In this document: piece by piece, positions 46,787 to 54,459 of the stretch
Layout of the letters: every line of letters starts with the position of its first letter
Numbering within the stretch: position 1 is the first letter of the stretch
DNA from: Microbispora sp. H13382
Lineage (GTDB): Bacteria > Actinomycetota > Actinomycetes > Streptosporangiales > Streptosporangiaceae
Length of the DNA: 64,000 nucleotides
Reading direction: 5' to 3'
Assembly (NCBI RefSeq): GCF_014161445.1
Contig: NZ_JABBXA010000013.1
Span: forward strand, 182,623 to 246,622
Made by a program: the position numbers and the translations under genes
The notes under the pieces: generated by a model
Seen by the model: the letters and a program-made list of their open reading frames with translations, nothing else
Told to the model about the DNA's origin: nothing
Databases searched by the model: none

Positions 46787-47950
46787 TCAGCCGTGAATGC
46801 GGTGGGGGACGAAAGAGGACGTGTCGTCGGTGACGAGACCGGAGGTCTCCCGGATGCCTAGCCCGGCCGACTCGTCGTCGACCATCCAGGCGCCGAGCAC
46901 CGGACGCCAGCCGTCGAACTCGGGTAACGGCAGGAACTCCTGGTAGACGAAGCCCTCCGTGCCGTACTCGCCCGCGGTCTCCATCTCGACGCCCGGCGCG
47001 GCGATCCGCATCGAGGCGCCCTCGCGGCCGAGCAGCGGCTTGCGCACGTAGCCGGGGCCGCCGGCCAGCTCGCGCGGACCGTCGAGGTATGCGGGCAGCA
47101 GGTTGGGGTGGTCCGGGTACAGCTCCCAGAGGATCGCCAGCAGGGCCTTGTTGGACAGCAGCATCTTCCACAGGGGCTCGATCCACGTCATCGAGACCTG
47201 CTGCCCGAGCGCGTGCGGCGCGAACGGCTCGGCGACGATCCACTCCCAGGGGTACAGCTTGCACAGCGTGCGGACGACCCGGTGCTCCATGTCGACGAAC
47301 CGGCGGTTGAGCGGGTCCCAGCCGATGTCCTCCATGGCGATCGCCGCCGTGACGAGACCCGCCTGCTCCGCGGTCTCCTGGAGGTAGCCGATGGTCATCG
47401 CCTCCTCGCCCGTCTCGTCGGCGCTGGTCCACGCGAAGTGTGCCGGGCCCGTCTGCAGCGTGAGCGACTTCCAGCGGTCGACCAGGCGCTCGTGGATCGA
47501 GTTCCACTGGTCGTCCTCGGGATACACGTCCTTGAGCCAGAACCACTGCACGACGGAGCTCTCGACCAGGCTGGTCGGGGTGTCGGCGTTGTACTCCAGC
47601 AGCTTGGCCGGTCCCGTGCCGTCGTAGCGCAGGTCGAACCGGCCGAAGACGTGCGGGTCGCGCCGCCGCCACGACTCCGCGACGGCCGCGCGGCAGTGCG
47701 GTGGGATGCCGAGGTCGGCGAACCGGTCGAAGGCCACGATGTGGTCGGCCGCGGCCAGGCACATCCGGTGCAGCTCCTCGACCTGCTCCTCCAGGGACAG
47801 GACCTCGTCCATGGTGAAGACGTAGTGGACGCTCTCGTCCCAGTACGGCCGGGTGAGCCCCTCGGGGTGGGCGGAGCGGTGGAACGCGAGGCCCTGCGAC
47901 TCGATGAGGGCGGCCCAGTTCTCCCTGGGCGCCGAGGTCAGTCTGCGCAC
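46787..47950 (-). CDS. Glutathionylspermidine synthase-like ATP-grasp protein (YgiC/YjfC type)
   Basis: 387 residues from GTG 47950; RRLTSAPRENWAALIESQGL begins it. The ATP-grasp synthetase domain is complete: DLRYDGTGPAKLLEYNADTP binds substrate and GREGASMRI binds ATP, with YQEFLPLPEFDGWRPVLG near the end. Only the synthetase is present; the amidase half of Gss is missing, as in YgiC/YjfC, whose substrate is not known. It lies 14 bp before the DUF350 gene and 13 bp after the acidic small protein gene. Confidence 0.87.
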   Translation of the reverse strand: MRRLTSAPRENWAALIESQGLAFHRSAHPEGLTRPYWDESVHYVFTMDEVLSLEEQVEELHRMCLAAADHIVAFDRFADLGIPPHCRAAVAESWRRRDPHVFGRFDLRYDGTGPAKLLEYNADTPTSLVESSVVQWFWLKDVYPEDDQWNSIHERLVDRWKSLTLQTGPAHFAWTSADETGEEAMTIGYLQETAEQAGLVTAAIAMEDIGWDPLNRRFVDMEHRVVRTLCKLYPWEWIVAEPFAPHALGQQVSMTWIEPLWKMLLSNKALLAILWELYPDHPNLLPAYLDGPRELAGGPGYVRKPLLGREGASMRIAAPGVEMETAGEYGTEGFVYQEFLPLPEFDGWRPVLGAWMVDDESAGLGIRETSGLVTDDTSSFVPHRIHG

Positions 47951-47963
47951 GTGCCGGCCCCGC

Positions 47964-48455
47964 TCAGCCGCCGCCGCCGGAGTGGAAGCCGAAGCCGCCG
48001 CGCTGCACGACCCGCCCCGACCTCGTCGTGATCTGCGCGTCGGCCGGCCGGATCGTCGTGCCGTGGTAGACCCGGCCGCCGTTGCGGGTGCCGCCGTAGT
48101 ACCAGCGGTACGCGCCGTGCGAGCCGGAGTAGTGGCTGTGGCCGTTCCCGTCGTCATCGTCGTCGCAGTAGGAGTCGTCGACGACGACGTACGACCCGTC
48201 CGGGTTCATCGTGGAGGTGTCCACGCAGTCCGCGCCGACCTCCTCGTAGTCGTCCTGGGCCGCGCAGAAGCCGACGACGAGGACGGACAGGACGCCCAGG
48301 GTGCCGAGCTTGATCATGGTGGAGGACTTGACGCCGCTCCCGGGCGGCGTCGCCGCCGGCCGCGGCGCGCTGCCCATGGCCATGGGATGGAAGGGCAAGG
48401 AGGAGTTGCCGGGTGGCGGGTTCTTCGGTGGGGGGCTCTCCCCGGGCTCTGCCAA
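47964..48455 (-). CDS. Acidic YgiB/YjfM-like small protein
   Basis: 163 residues from a TTG at 48455, chosen for AGGAG six nt before it; ATGs at about 48377 and 48383 lack one. A Pro-rich tail precedes one hydrophobic segment (about 72-90, IKLGTLGVLSVLVVGFCAA). After that comes VGADCVDTSTMNPDGSYVVV, then CDDDDDGNGHSHYS and a Gly/Tyr-rich end (GGGG). The Cys in FCAA at the end of the helix is a possible lipid site. It matches the acidic small proteins of the ygiB/yjfM type only in position and general character. First gene of the trio. Confidence 0.7.
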   Translation of the reverse strand: MAEPGESPPPKNPPPGNSSLPFHPMAMGSAPRPAATPPGSGVKSSTMIKLGTLGVLSVLVVGFCAAQDDYEEVGADCVDTSTMNPDGSYVVVDDSYCDDDDDGNGHSHYSGSHGAYRWYYGGTRNGGRVYHGTTIRPADAQITTRSGRVVQRGGFGFHSGGGG

Positions 48456-48576
48456 TCGGGCTCCTGCTTGTCGAGATCGGCACACATTATCGTCTGGCTG
48501 GACGAACGGGACAGGCAGGTCTGGGGTTCCTGATGAGTCTGTTATGTCCCGTCCAGCTGATGCTCCGTACGCCGGG

Positions 48577-48582
48577 TAGCGT
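48577..48582 (+). promoter_or_regulatory. -10 element for the leaderless PHP gene
   Basis: TAGCGT ends 7 nt before the GTG at 48590; no ribosome binding site. Confidence 0.5.
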
Positions 48583-48589
48583 GCCGGAT

Positions 48590-49606
48590 GTGGACCCCGT
48601 CGAGGCACTCAAGCGCATCGCCTTCCTGCTGGAACGGGCCGGCGAGCCGACGTACCGTGTGCGCGCCTTCCGCGGCGCCGCCGCCGCGATCGAGGACCTG
48701 CCCCGGGAGGAGCTGGTGCGGCTCGCCCGCGCCGGCGGCCTGACCGGCCTGAAAGGCATCGGCAAGGTGACAGCCCTGGCCGTCACCGAGGCGCTGGACG
48801 GCGCCGTGCCGACTTACCTGCGGCGGCTGGAGGACACCAAGGACGTCGACCTGGACGAGGCCGCGCAGGCGCTGCGGTCGGCGCTGCGCGGCGACTTCCA
48901 CAGCCACTCCGACTGGTCGGACGGCGGATCGCCCATCGAGGAGATGGCCGACGCCGCCCGTGCGCTCGGTCACGAGTACCTCGCGCTGACCGACCACTCG
49001 CCCCGGCTGACCGTCGCGCACGGCCTGTCCGCCGACCGGCTGCGGCGGCAGCTCGACGTGGTCGCCGGGCTCAACGAGCGGTACGCCGGGGACGGCGGCC
49101 CGCCGTTCCGGATCCTGACCGGCATCGAGGTGGACATCAACGCCGACGGCTCGCTCGACCAGGAGCCCGAGCTGCTCGAACGGCTGGACGTCGTGGTGGC
49201 GAGCGTCCACTCGCTGCTGCGGATGGACGCCGCGGACATGACCCGGCGGATGGTCACCGCGGTGGCCGACCCCCATGTGGACGTCCTCGGGCACTGCACC
49301 GGCCGCGTCGTACGCGGACGAGGGCGGCCCGAGTCCCGGTTCGACGCCGAGATCGTCTTCGAGGCGTGCCGGAGGTTCGGGGTCGCGGTGGAGATCAATT
49401 CCCGTCCCGATCGGCTCGACCCGCCCAAGCGCCTGATGCGGCTGGCGTACGAGATGGGCTGCGAGTTCGCCGTCGACTCCGACGCCCACGCGCCCGGCCA
49501 GCTCGACTGGCAGCGGTTCGGGTGCGAGCGCGCGGCCCTGTGCGGGATACCGCCCGAGCGCATCAGGAACACCCGTCCCTGGGGGACTCCTGCGCACTTG
49601 GGGTGA
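48590..49606 (+). CDS. PolX-like protein: helix-hairpin-helix plus PHP phosphoesterase, no polymerase
   Basis: 338 residues from GTG 48590. About 1-75 is the PolX-type N-terminal helical domain with an HhH (LTGLKGIGKVTALAVTEAL); about 92-335 is a PHP domain with the metal-binding motifs GDFHSHSDWSDG, ALTDHSPRLTVAHG, GIEVDI, VASVHS and DSDAHAPGQLDW. DNA polymerase X proteins have this HhH and PHP arrangement around a polymerase domain, which is absent here. It probably acts as a 3'-5' exonuclease or phosphatase on DNA ends. Divergent from the YgiB-like gene, with overlapping promoters. Confidence 0.88.
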   Translation: MDPVEALKRIAFLLERAGEPTYRVRAFRGAAAAIEDLPREELVRLARAGGLTGLKGIGKVTALAVTEALDGAVPTYLRRLEDTKDVDLDEAAQALRSALRGDFHSHSDWSDGGSPIEEMADAARALGHEYLALTDHSPRLTVAHGLSADRLRRQLDVVAGLNERYAGDGGPPFRILTGIEVDINADGSLDQEPELLERLDVVVASVHSLLRMDAADMTRRMVTAVADPHVDVLGHCTGRVVRGRGRPESRFDAEIVFEACRRFGVAVEINSRPDRLDPPKRLMRLAYEMGCEFAVDSDAHAPGQLDWQRFGCERAALCGIPPERIRNTRPWGTPAHLG

Positions 49607-49663
49607 TAGTGCTGTGGCGTCCGAGTGAGGTGTGTTGGGCGGGTTTCGCCGCACTGATCGACG

Positions 49664-49669
49664 TAGCGT
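49664..49669 (+). promoter_or_regulatory. -10 element for the short WYL gene
   Basis: TAGCGT ends 6 nt before the ATG at 49676; no ribosome binding site. Confidence 0.45.
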
Positions 49670-49675
49670 CGAATC

Positions 49676-50134
49676 ATGAAACGCCGCGACGCGCTGGTGA
49701 AGGAGCTGGAATCCGGCGGATGCCTGTCGGCGCGCGAGCTCGCCTCGCGCCTCGGGGTCAGCAGGAGCACCGTCGTGCGCGACGTCGCGAAGCTCCGGGA
49801 GGCCGGGGTCCCGATCCGGCTCGACCAGGGCGGGTACGCGCTCGCGGGCCCCGACTCGGTGAAGCGCGCCATCGATAGAGCGCTGCGCGGGCGGCACGTG
49901 CTGCGCCTGGAATACGTCAACAGCAAGGGCACGCCCACGGTCAGGGACGTCGAGCCGAGCATCTGCCTCGGCGGCCGGGGCGGGCACTGGTACCTGGTGG
50001 CCTGGTGCCGGCTGCGCGACGACGTCCGCGTCTTCCGGCTCGACCGGATCTCCTGGGCCGAGGTCCTGGAGGAACGGTTCCCCGAGCCGGGCCGCGACCG
50101 CCTGGCCGAACTCGCCGAGGCGGTCGGCGGCTGA
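49676..50134 (+). CDS. Short HTH-WYL regulator
   Basis: 152 residues. A DeoR-like HTH (about 3-55, CLSARELASRLGVSRSTVVRDVAKL) joined to a WYL domain (about 68-135, with EPSICLGGRGGHWYLVAWCRLRDDVRVFRLDRIS). The linker of about 80 residues seen in the neighbour at 50265 is missing. WYL regulators bind nucleic acid or small ligands. Apparently intact but unusually short. It may come from an internal deletion in a full-length WYL gene. Confidence 0.78.
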   Translation: MKRRDALVKELESGGCLSARELASRLGVSRSTVVRDVAKLREAGVPIRLDQGGYALAGPDSVKRAIDRALRGRHVLRLEYVNSKGTPTVRDVEPSICLGGRGGHWYLVAWCRLRDDVRVFRLDRISWAEVLEERFPEPGRDRLAELAEAVGG

Positions 50135-50251
50135 AGGACATCGGGCGCCCGCCTGCGGCGGCATGGCGCTCCGGCTCCTGTCGCTCCTGTCGTGACCTGC
50201 GGGAACGCGTGTCACTCGAACGGGTCAGCGAGAAATGTCGGTGGGATGGCC

Positions 50252-50257
50252 TACCCT
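50252..50257 (+). promoter_or_regulatory. -10 element for the second WYL gene
   Basis: TACCCT ends 7 nt before the GTG at 50265; no ribosome binding site. Confidence 0.5.
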
Positions 50258-50264
50258 CTGCGGC

Positions 50265-50978
50265 GTGAACCGTACCGACCGGCTCTACGCGATCGTCGAG
50301 GACCTGCGGGCGATCTCCCCGCGCTGCCGGTCCGCGCGTGAGCTCGCCCTGCGCTTCGAGGTGAGTTCCCGGACCATCGAGCGGGACATCTCCGCGCTGC
50401 AGCAGGCCGGCGTGCCCATCTACGCGGAGGTCGGGCGGAGGGGAGGCTACGCGCTGGACAAGAGCATGTCCCTGCCCCCGCTCAACTTCACCCCCGCCGA
50501 GGCCGTGGCGGTGGCGATCGCCCTGAGCCGCACAGAACAGCAGCCCTTCGCCGACGAGGCGCGCAGCGCGCTGCGCAAGCTCGTCGCCGCCATGCCCGGT
50601 CCCGAGGGGGAGCGGGCCCGGCAACTGGCCGCCCGCGTGCAGATTCTCACCGAGGACAAGCCGGAGTCCCGGTACACCGGGTCGATCGGCCGGGTCATCG
50701 AGGAGGCCCTGCTCCGGAGCGTCGTCCTGCGCATCCGGTACAGCGACGCGCACGGTGTGCTGACGACCAGGGAGGTGGAACCCGGAGCGTTCGTCGGCGG
50801 GCGGAGCGGGTGGTGGTATCTGGTGGCCTGGTGCCGGCTGCGCGACGCCGTCAGGGTGTTCCGGCTCGACCGGATCGCCGAGGCCGTCCTCACCGAGGAG
50901 CCGGTGCCCGGCCGGCCCCTGGAGGCGTTCGACGCCGACGTGCCGGACATGATCGCGCGGACACCGGTGCTCGACTGA
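50265..50978 (+). CDS. HTH-WYL transcriptional regulator
   Basis: 237 residues from GTG 50265. HTH (about 3-58, CRSARELALRFEVSSRTIERDISAL), then a helical linker and a WYL domain (about 140-220, with EPGAFVGGRSGWWYLVAWCRLRDAVRVFRLDRI). Full-length member of the family; its last 90 residues are close to those of the neighbour at 49676, so the two are paralogues. It lies before a VOC-family gene, which is a frequent arrangement and suggests that it controls that gene. Confidence 0.88.
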   Translation: MNRTDRLYAIVEDLRAISPRCRSARELALRFEVSSRTIERDISALQQAGVPIYAEVGRRGGYALDKSMSLPPLNFTPAEAVAVAIALSRTEQQPFADEARSALRKLVAAMPGPEGERARQLAARVQILTEDKPESRYTGSIGRVIEEALLRSVVLRIRYSDAHGVLTTREVEPGAFVGGRSGWWYLVAWCRLRDAVRVFRLDRIAEAVLTEEPVPGRPLEAFDADVPDMIARTPVLD

Positions 50979-51094
50979 CCTGAGTTTCGAAAAAACGTTC
51001 GTGAGATTCTGGAAACGCCGACAGGGGGGTGTCGCCGAAGGGCGGGAGGCTCTACCTCACCGAGAACCCGGAAAGCAGAGAGAAAGAGACGACG

Positions 51095-51487
51095 ATGACC
51101 ACTCCCGCCCCCGCCGTCGACACGGTCGCCTGGTTCGAGATCGCGAGCGACGACCCCGAGGGCGTCCAGCGGTTCTACGGCGACCTGTTCGGCTGGCGGT
51201 TCCGCACCGACGAGGCCTCGGCCGCCGTCGGCATGGACTATCGGCTCATCAGCTACGACGGTGACGACGAGGTGCGCGGCGGGGTGTTCGGCACCGGGGG
51301 CGGCATGCCCGGCCACGCCGTCTTCACCGTCCTGGTGCGGGACGTGACCGAGACCTGCCGGAAGGTGGAGGCCCTGGGCGGAAAGGTGCTCAGCGAGGTC
51401 GTGGGCAACGAGAGCGGCCCCGACTTCGCCTACCTCCACGACCCGTCCGGCAACCTCTTCGGCGTCTTCGCCCCGGCCGCTTCCTGA
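51095..51487 (+). CDS. VOC family protein
   Basis: 130 residues from ATG 51095. Begins TTPAPAVDTVAWFEIASDDPE, followed by FYGDLFGWRF and, near the end, DFAYLHDPSGNLFGVF, the conserved pair of VOC half-modules; a single half-unit, so it should dimerise. Metal ligands are partly retained. Probably under the WYL regulator upstream. Substrate unknown. Confidence 0.85.
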   Translation: MTTPAPAVDTVAWFEIASDDPEGVQRFYGDLFGWRFRTDEASAAVGMDYRLISYDGDDEVRGGVFGTGGGMPGHAVFTVLVRDVTETCRKVEALGGKVLSEVVGNESGPDFAYLHDPSGNLFGVFAPAAS

Positions 51488-51849
51488 CCGCCCGTGCCGC
51501 CGGTCCTGACCGACGGGCCTCGCGTCGGCCCTGTGACGAGCCGGCCGGGCCCGACGGCCGCGACGGGTGACATGCGACCGACGGCAGTGCGGCCGGTGAC
51601 AGTGTGACCGACGGCAGCGCGCCGAGTGCTGCCGGAGGGAGCAGATCTTAGAACCTCGCGACGGCCGATCTCCGACCGGCCGGAGCCTACCGAGGCCGTC
51701 CGAACGCCCGCCGGGATCCCCCCTCCCGTGCTTCCCCTGCGGTGCCTTTCCTCCGGGTCCTTCCCCTCCGGGCCGTCAGGGCGTTCGGGCGGCCCTTCCC
51801 CAATCCGGCCGCAACATTGTTCGCCGCGAACCTTGGCCGCCGGAAACGT
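51488..51849. other. Non-coding interval
   Basis: No gene seen on either strand that has the codon pattern of its neighbours. It holds two imperfect 29-bp direct repeats (51566-51623) and ends at a strong hairpin. It separates convergent genes, so no promoter is expected. Confidence 0.5.
51566..51623. repeat. Two imperfect 29-bp direct repeats
   Basis: Both units begin GGTGACA and share GACCGACGGCAG; the second differs by a few bases and a small indel. Confidence 0.55.
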
Positions 51850-51886
51850 CACAGGAGGGCCGGTCGGTGTGACCGGCCCTCCTGTG
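51850..51886 (-). terminator. Strong hairpin downstream of the cell-surface operon
   Basis: CACAGGAGGGCCGGTC and GACCGGCCCTCCTGTG form a perfect 16-bp stem with a 5-nt loop, about 80 nt past the stop of the gene at 51967. Confidence 0.7.
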
Positions 51887-51966
51887 AGGTCCGCCGTTTC
51901 CCGGCGGAGCCGCATGTCCGCTGTGCACCTGCCGCTCGGCCGGGGCCGGGCAGGGTCGCGCCGCGT

Positions 51967-52542
51967 TCAGCGGCGGGCGTACAGGTTCCTGCGACGCAGG
52001 ATGAAGATCAAGGCCCCGACGGCGATGACCGCCGCGACCGCGATGATGCCGATCTTGAGCGGCATGCCCGAGTCGTCGGCGTCCTGCGCGGCCGCCCGGT
52101 CGCTGAGCAGTCCGGTCGCCGCCGCCTTCTCCGGAGTGAGCGTGGTCGCCGGGGCCTCGGGGACGACGTCGACCGCACCGGCCTTCACCGTCACCGTCTT
52201 GCTCGCCTTGGCGGGCTCGGTCGCTTTCACGGTGACCTTCCACTCGCCGCTCGGCAGCGGCTCCGCGGCGTGGTAGACGTTCTGGCCCTCGGGCGCCGAC
52301 CTCAGCGGCACCGGCCCGAAGGTGCGGCCGTCGGTGGCGGTCGCGGTCAGCGTCGCCTCGACGATCTCCGTGACCGGGTGCTTGTCCTCCTTGTACGTCA
52401 CCAGAACGTTGACGTTGTGGTCGCCGTCCCCGATCACCTCCAGCTTGATCGGCCCGCCGTGAGCGGACGCCGCCGGTGCGCCGAGCGTCAGCGCGAGCCC
52501 GGCCAGCAGGACGGCGAAGACGTATTTCAGTGCCTTGGTCAC
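51967..52542 (-). CDS. Membrane-anchored secreted protein, YtkA/CopC-like beta domain
   Basis: 191 residues from GTG 52542. Signal peptide (about 1-27, ending in PAASA), then HGGPIKLEVIGDGDHNV and the CopC/YtkA-like beta sandwich (about 28-115), an Ala/Lys/Thr linker, and a C-terminal transmembrane helix (about 165-185, IGIIAVAAVIAVGALIFIL) with RRR after it. Anchored at the outside of the membrane. The N-terminal His after cleavage recalls copper proteins, but further copper ligands are not evident. Its start overlaps the stop of the preceding gene (GTGA). Confidence 0.75.
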   Translation of the reverse strand: MTKALKYVFAVLLAGLALTLGAPAASAHGGPIKLEVIGDGDHNVNVLVTYKEDKHPVTEIVEATLTATATDGRTFGPVPLRSAPEGQNVYHAAEPLPSGEWKVTVKATEPAKASKTVTVKAGAVDVVPEAPATTLTPEKAAATGLLSDRAAAQDADDSGMPLKIGIIAVAAVIAVGALIFILRRRNLYARR

Positions 52543-53222
52543 GATTCGTGATTCCCCTCAGGTTCGGTGTCGGGGGTGAGCGCTCCGTCGCCGGGCGTTG
52601 TCGGGAGGAACACGTGCTGGTGCCCGTAGCCGGCGTCGACGTTCACGGCGTCGAGGGCGGTGCCTCCGACCGACCAGGTGAAGAGCGCGTCGGCGCGTTG
52701 CCGTGCGGCCAGGTCCAGAGCGGTGGTGCGGGCCGGTCCGGTGAGGTCCCGCGCGGCCGCGTAGGTGTCGACGGTCGTGGCGAGCTGCCGTGCGGCGGAG
52801 GCGAGAGTCGACCTCGCGACGTTGGTGGCGGTCTCGCCGGACGGCGGGTCGGCGAAGCCGTCGGCGGCGGCGGTGGCCGCCTTCCGCCAGTTCTCGACGT
52901 CGGCCGTGGTCACCACGGCCGGACCCGCGGTGCCGTCGACGGGCATGGCCCGGCTCAGCCCCTCGACCACCGGGACGAGCCGGTCGCGCGTGGTGCGGGC
53001 CAGCTCGGTCAGGGTCTTGATCTGTGTCTTGTCGCGGAGGGCGGATTCGGCGCGGATCTGGCTGGCCATCTGCTCGATCGAGCTCGGCCGGGTGGTCCAG
53101 AACACCAGGCCGCCGGCGACGAGCGCGCCGATTACGAACGCGGCCACGAGGCCGAGCGCCCGGCCCCGGGCCGGACGCCGGACCGGCATCGGTTGCCTGG
53201 GTGGTCGGTTGATGGTCGCCAC
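52539..53222 (-). CDS. Membrane-anchored protein of unknown function
   Basis: 227 residues from GTG 53222. A basic Pro/Arg-rich N-tail (PPRQPMPVRRPARGRALG), one transmembrane helix (about 22-45, LGLVAAFVIGALVAGGLVF) and an extracytoplasmic helical domain (about 50-175). The C-terminus is acidic and flexible. AGGAGG abuts the GTG so closely that the start may be further in; the ATG at residue 12 is an alternative. Second gene of the cluster in transcription order after DUF916. Confidence 0.65.
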   Translation of the reverse strand: MATINRPPRQPMPVRRPARGRALGLVAAFVIGALVAGGLVFWTTRPSSIEQMASQIRAESALRDKTQIKTLTELARTTRDRLVPVVEGLSRAMPVDGTAGPAVVTTADVENWRKAATAAADGFADPPSGETATNVARSTLASAARQLATTVDTYAAARDLTGPARTTALDLAARQRADALFTWSVGGTALDAVNVDAGYGHQHVFLPTTPGDGALTPDTEPEGNHES

Positions 53223-53315
53223 CTCCTGAGGGGCGGATAGTGCTGGTCGGGTGGGCTGGGTTCGCCTCGTGGCAGGTGTCGCGGTGGGCGTCGATCCGTC
53301 CGCGCGTTCAGGTGC

Positions 53316-54371
53316 TCATGCCCCGAGGGGTTTGCCTTGGCTGTTGAGGAGGATCAGTTTCTCGATGCGCTTGCGGCGCCGGGCGCCGGTGATGCGGAGG
53401 GCGAGGACGAGCAGGACGAGCAGGGCGAGGACGGCGAGTTGGGGCCAGGGCAGTGCCCAGATCGAGGTGTCGATGGAGACCCGTTCGGCGGTGACGCCGG
53501 GGAGCGGCTGACCCGCGGGGGAGGGGATCGCCATCACGGTCGTGTTGATCACTCCGATGGGCCAGGCGCCGGTCACGTGTGCGGTGAAGGTCCGGCTGCC
53601 GCCCGGCATGATCTCCCTGGCTTTGGCGTCGGAGGTGTCGTCCCAGCCGCTTTCGCCCGCGAAGGTGGAGGTCAGGATCCGGGAGTCGGGGGCCAGGCGG
53701 ACGTTGCCGACGTTGGCGACGGTGTAGGTCACCTCGACCGATCCCGCGGCGAAGGGGTTCCACGACCAGGTGTAGTGGGCCTTGACGTCGCTCACGGCGA
53801 CTTTGGCCACGTAGGCGCCGCTCACGCGGATGTTGAGGCGGACGCCGACCCGGTTTTGGACGCGTACCTGGCCGGAGACGGTGTCCACGGAGGCGGTCAC
53901 TCCCGCGGGGTGATCGCCGGGGGTGGCGTTTTGGGGGATGGAGACCTTCACGGGTACCACGGCGGTGGCTCCGGCGGCGATGGTCACCTTGTCGGGGATC
54001 TCGATCCAGGCGCCGCCGTCGACGGGTTTGACGTCCGAGGGGCGCATGTCGAAGTAGCCCTTGGAGGTCAGGTAGCCGTCGTTGGCGTCGATCGCGAAGT
54101 CGACCTGCTGGGTGGAGCGGTTGATGACGGCGATGTGCTCGGTCGTCTGCTGCCCGCCGGCGAGTTCGACGTCGATGACGCGGCGGCCGTCGGGGCCGTT
54201 CGCGTCGGCGGGGACGACCGACCAGGTGACGTCGGCTTGGGAGGGGGTGGCGAAGGCGACCAAGGCGACCATGGCGACCAGCAGGGTCGCGCCGAGGGCG
54301 CGAAGCACGGGCGACAGGACGAGGGCGCCCCGCGTGCGGCTCTTGGTCAACAACGGTCTCTCCTGTCTCAT
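53316..54371 (-). CDS. DUF916-like cell-surface protein (WxL interaction type)
   Basis: 351 residues from ATG 54371; the TTG at 54353 has an ideal AGGAG 6 nt before it and may be the true start. Signal peptide (to about 46, ATPSQA), then two beta domains with EHIAVINRSTQQVDFAIDANDGYL and DHPAGVTASVDTVSGQVRV, a C-terminal helix (about 305-325) and a basic RRRKR tail. This is the layout of DUF916 proteins, which in Gram-positives work with WxL proteins at the peptidoglycan. Next to a WxL-like gene here. Confidence 0.8.
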   Translation of the reverse strand: MRQERPLLTKSRTRGALVLSPVLRALGATLLVAMVALVAFATPSQADVTWSVVPADANGPDGRRVIDVELAGGQQTTEHIAVINRSTQQVDFAIDANDGYLTSKGYFDMRPSDVKPVDGGAWIEIPDKVTIAAGATAVVPVKVSIPQNATPGDHPAGVTASVDTVSGQVRVQNRVGVRLNIRVSGAYVAKVAVSDVKAHYTWSWNPFAAGSVEVTYTVANVGNVRLAPDSRILTSTFAGESGWDDTSDAKAREIMPGGSRTFTAHVTGAWPIGVINTTVMAIPSPAGQPLPGVTAERVSIDTSIWALPWPQLAVLALLVLLVLALRITGARRRKRIEKLILLNSQGKPLGA

Positions 54372-54373
54372 GA

Positions 54374-54432
54374 TGGGCGTCCGGGCCGTGTCCGGGGTGA
54401 TCGATCGGGTGATCGATCGGCCCGGACGCCCA
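54374..54432 (-). promoter_or_regulatory. Hairpin with tandem repeats between the WxL-like and DUF916 genes
   Basis: TGGGCGTCCGGGCCG and CGGCCCGGACGCCCA are a perfect 15-bp inverted repeat. The 29-nt loop holds two copies of GTGATCGATCGG. It lies only 3 nt before the DUF916 start, so it could attenuate that gene. Confidence 0.55.
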
Positions 54433-54459
54433 CGTCGGGGGTGGCGTCCAGCCGCCGGT

